Shown here piece after piece: positions 24,608-26,091 of a stretch of DNA of 26,091 nt. Below the pieces are notes generated by a model. That model saw only the letters and a list, made by a program, of their open reading frames with translations. It had not been told where the DNA came from and did not search any database. This stretch comes from Syntrophomonas sp. UBA4922 (GTDB lineage Bacteria > Bacillota > Syntrophomonadia > Syntrophomonadales > Syntrophomonadaceae), in the NCBI GenBank assembly GCA_002398825.1, contig DHBS01000011.1, positions 24,979 to 51,069 of the forward strand, read 5' to 3'. Position numbers and translations under genes: made by a program. Position 1 is the first letter of the stretch. Every line of letters starts with the position of its first letter.

Positions 24608-24796
24608 TTATTCCGTGCGGCAGCTTTGGCAGCGTCAAGATCGGGCATGCCATCAACCCAGCTTTACAGCAGGCTGAAAACTGACCTGTGGCTCTGACCG
24701 ACCCGGATCTGGTCAACGCCTTTTTACTGCCGTGAACCCGCCAAGTTGTTGAAAACCCACGGTGTGAAGACAATGGCGCCCATCAAAACAGGTTAA
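24608..24796 (+). pseudogene. probable decayed coding sequence
   Basis: Protein-like strings appear in different plus-strand frames with stops between them. One frame gives VIIPCGSFGSVKIGHAIN to a stop near 24683. Another frame ends AKLLKTHGVKTMAPIKTG then TAA at about 24794-24796. No frame is open throughout and no start is convincing. This pattern suggests a broken gene, but I cannot identify its parent. Confidence 0.3.
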
Positions 24797-24826
24797 ATCT
24801 CCACAGCTTAAGGTATAGCGGAAATG

Positions 24827-24855
24827 TTGACAGAAAAATAGCAGGTCAGTACAAT
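24827..24855 (+). promoter_or_regulatory. sigma-A promoter of the T-box transcript
   Basis: TTGACA (24827-24832) and TACAAT (24850-24855) are separated by exactly 17 bp, a near-consensus housekeeping promoter. The transcript would start near 24862, just before the T-box stem I. Confidence 0.85.
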
Positions 24856-24861
24856 AAATGC

Positions 24862-25151
24862 AATATACAAATTGACGATAATAGGGAATAGTAAGCTGAT
24901 CCTTGGGCTACAGAGAGCCGCTGTTTGGTGCGAGGCGGTCAAAGAGGCAAGCAGAACTCATCCTGGAGTTGCCGACCGAAATCATTTGTGAAAGTAGGCC
25001 CGGACGGAACTTTCACCGTTAAAAGGAAGAGGATAACGGATCTTAAGATCCGCATCCTGATGGAGTGAACGGCAACCTAGCCGTTAATTTGAGTGGTACC
25101 GCGGAGTTAAACCCTTCGTCTCAGAGTTCTGAGCGAAGGGTTTATATTTTT
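24862..25151 (+). promoter_or_regulatory. T-box leader (tRNA-sensing riboswitch)
   Basis: A complete T-box leader is visible. Stem I has the AGTA loop-E strand (24890-24893), the distal AGAGAG (24912-24917) and GGTGCGAGG (24927-24935), and the GAA strand (24954-24956) before the specifier loop. The palindrome CGGATCTTAAGATCCG (25037-25052) and an AACGGC/GCCGTT hairpin follow. The T-box itself, AGTGGTACCGCGG (25092-25104), precedes the terminator. Uncharged tRNA would pair with the specifier and the T-box and prevent termination. The specifier stretch CTCATC allows UCA (Ser, the register usual after GAA-C), CUC (Leu) or AUC (Ile); I cannot decide. No amino acid gene follows directly. Confidence 0.92.
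25109..25151 (+). terminator. intrinsic terminator of the T-box leader
   Basis: AAACCCTTCG (25109-25118) pairs with CGAAGGGTTT (25134-25143), with an inner CTCAG/CTGAG stem (25120-25124, 25129-25133) and a T tract (TTTATATTTTT) after it. It competes with the antiterminator formed by the T-box sequence. Confidence 0.9.
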
Positions 25152-25290
25152 ATCAAATAGGTGGTTTTGATCCAGGATGATCTTGGCAACCTGCAACTAT
25201 TTTTAGATAAGGGAGACAGCCGGTAGCGGCTGGGCGCCCCTTAATTATCCGCTGCTGCCCGATTGGCTCATAAAGCTAAGGGAGGAGCAA

Positions 25291-25440
25291 TTGACGAATG
25301 CACAAGTACTATTTAGAGAAGACCGTTATAAGGGGCGCGGGGTTTGTGTAGAGTTTTGTCCTCATATATATTTATTGGGAATTTTCTGATGACAGAAGCA
25401 TGGGAGGCAATCTGGATTCATTGAAAGCTTCAGATAACGT
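25291..25440 (+). pseudogene. degenerate ferredoxin-like (2-oxoacid oxidoreductase delta-type) remnant
   Basis: A TTG at 25291 follows a strong GGGAGG (25280-25285) and reads MTNAQVLFREDRYKGRGVCV, then EFCPHIYL, to a TGA at 25387-25389. This matches the first half-site of delta-type ferredoxins (CKGCGLCVEFCP). The first two cluster cysteines are replaced by Tyr and Arg, so no cluster could form. The similarity seems to continue in the next frame as SDDRSMGGNLDSLKASDNVY then Pro-stop near 25450, recalling the LxDxxKxNxxGYxP segment of that family. The second cluster site is gone. A broken delta subunit ahead of the gamma subunit is the best reading; it is my inference from motif memory. Confidence 0.5.
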
Positions 25441-25478
25441 GTACCCCTGACGGCACCATGGAAGAATGGAGGAACAAC

Positions 25479-26018
25479 ATGTTGGAACTAAGAATCAACG
25501 GGTTTGGCGGACAGGGCTCGGTTACCCTGGCTCACTTGTTAGCGCAGGCAGCCTTGGAAAACGGTGAGCAGGGACAGGCCTTGCCTTTCTTCGGGGTGGA
25601 ACGCCGCGGAGCGCCGGTGCGGGCAGCAGTGCGCATGTCCCCCACCACGATCCACGCCCACAGTCAATGCGAGCTGCCGGATTATGTGGTAGTGATGAGT
25701 GAAAAGCTCACCGAAGCTGCGGTCGGTGAAGGTATCACTGAGATCGGCACCGTGATCATCAATGCTCCCCAGGCTGCAGCCGTGGGGATGCACCCCACCT
25801 GGCAGGTGGACGCCGACGCCATTGCCCGCGAAGCCGGATTATTCTCCGCCGACGGACCCATGATCAATATTCCGCTGTTTGGCGCGGTGTGCCGGGTCTT
25901 AAGCATCCCACAAAATATTATGGAGCAAACCATCCTTAATAAATGGCCGGGGAGTGGCGAGCGCAATCTGGGGGCCGCCGGCAAGGCTTATAACAGCGTA
26001 ACGCAAATCAGCATATAG
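25479..26018 (+). CDS. porG: pyruvate/2-oxoacid:ferredoxin oxidoreductase gamma subunit
   Basis: The 179-residue protein matches the gamma subunit of the pyruvate or ketoisovalerate ferredoxin oxidoreductase family, which oxidises a 2-oxoacid to acyl-CoA and CO2 with reduction of ferredoxin. Seen are the N-terminal RINGFGGQGSVTLAHLLAQA, the family signature FFGVERRGAPVRAAVR, and the late segment GERNLGAAGKAYNSV. The ATG at 25479 is used because GGAGG lies 6 nt upstream; the ATG at 25458 has none. The gamma subunit needs alpha and beta partners, which are not in the window unless they begin at 26058. It lies 300 bp after a T-box terminator and right after a degraded delta-like ORF. The symbol is tentative, since vor and por gammas are close. 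Confidence 0.82.
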   Translation: MLELRINGFGGQGSVTLAHLLAQAALENGEQGQALPFFGVERRGAPVRAAVRMSPTTIHAHSQCELPDYVVVMSEKLTEAAVGEGITEIGTVIINAPQAAAVGMHPTWQVDADAIAREAGLFSADGPMINIPLFGAVCRVLSIPQNIMEQTILNKWPGSGERNLGAAGKAYNSVTQISI

Positions 26019-26057
26019 CCCGCTTTATATTTGGATTAGCGAAAGGAATGGAAATAA

Positions 26058-26091
26058 ATGAAATCAGTTACGAAAGCCTACCGGCCCATTT
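26058..26091 (+). CDS. start of a further gene, cut by the window end
   Basis: An ATG at 26058, 39 bp after the gamma subunit stop and preceded by AAAGGAATGG, begins MKSVTKAYRPI and runs off the window. The spacing suggests an operon with the gamma subunit, so another oxidoreductase subunit is a reasonable guess, but eleven residues are not enough to name it. Confidence 0.5.
   Translation, partial: MKSVTKAYRPI

Noticed and set aside
1..26091. CRISPR arrays, tRNA or rRNA genes, intact transposases or prophage genes.
   Set aside because: None was seen by reading; the only regularly spaced repeats are the three TTGTTACA copies, which are too short and too few for a CRISPR.

Overview
The window most likely comes from an anaerobic, spore-former-type Firmicute (Clostridia, in the Syntrophomonas / Peptococcaceae sphere). 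The signs are a T-box leader, an S-layer-anchored (SLH) surface protein, strong AGGAGG-type ribosome sites, frequent TTG/GTG starts, a class III PHA synthase, System II cytochrome c maturation and a PocR-PAS histidine kinase. This placement is inferred from gene content, not from a marker gene.

Layout. Positions 34-5119 (minus) hold a small membrane-protein gene or remnant and a ~1600-residue secreted SLH protein with fibronectin-III and cadherin-like repeats. Positions 5584-8359 (minus) are a polyhydroxyalkanoate operon, phaE-phaC-phaJ, closed by a 20-bp perfect hairpin. A TetR regulator (8646-9242, plus) is divergent from it across a region with a candidate operator and a tiny upstream ORF. 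A PocR-PAS-PAS histidine kinase (9420-11573) with no adjacent response regulator and a convergent nitroreductase (11811-12353) follow.

The centre is a seven-gene minus-strand operon (20537 down to 12779). It encodes a TAT-exported molybdopterin oxidoreductase, a four-cluster Fe-S subunit, a TorD-like chaperone, a membrane-tethered pentaheme cytochrome c, a b-type cytochrome, and ResB/ResC, which ligate heme to cytochrome c. Together they look like a complete extracytoplasmic respiratory chain with its own cytochrome maturation system. Its substrate cannot be read from the sequence. Upstream are a -24/-12 sigma-54 promoter and three TTGTTACA direct repeats at enhancer distance. Next come a GntR/FadR-type regulator (20944-21648) and an AcoR-type sigma-54 activator (21818-23776). 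The two regulator genes share an identical 17-bp palindromic operator in opposite orientation, which suggests a two-tier circuit: GntR represses itself and the activator, and the activator drives the respiratory operon.

The right end (23777-26091) is a patchwork. It has small ORFs, a REP-like hairpin, degraded coding sequence, and a well-formed sigma-A promoter feeding a complete T-box leader with no aminoacyl-tRNA synthetase or amino acid gene after it. What follows is a degenerate ferredoxin-like ORF (two cluster cysteines lost, frameshifted) and then an intact pyruvate/2-oxoacid:ferredoxin oxidoreductase gamma subunit. A further gene begins at 26058 and runs off the window. No tRNA, rRNA, CRISPR array or intact transposase was seen.
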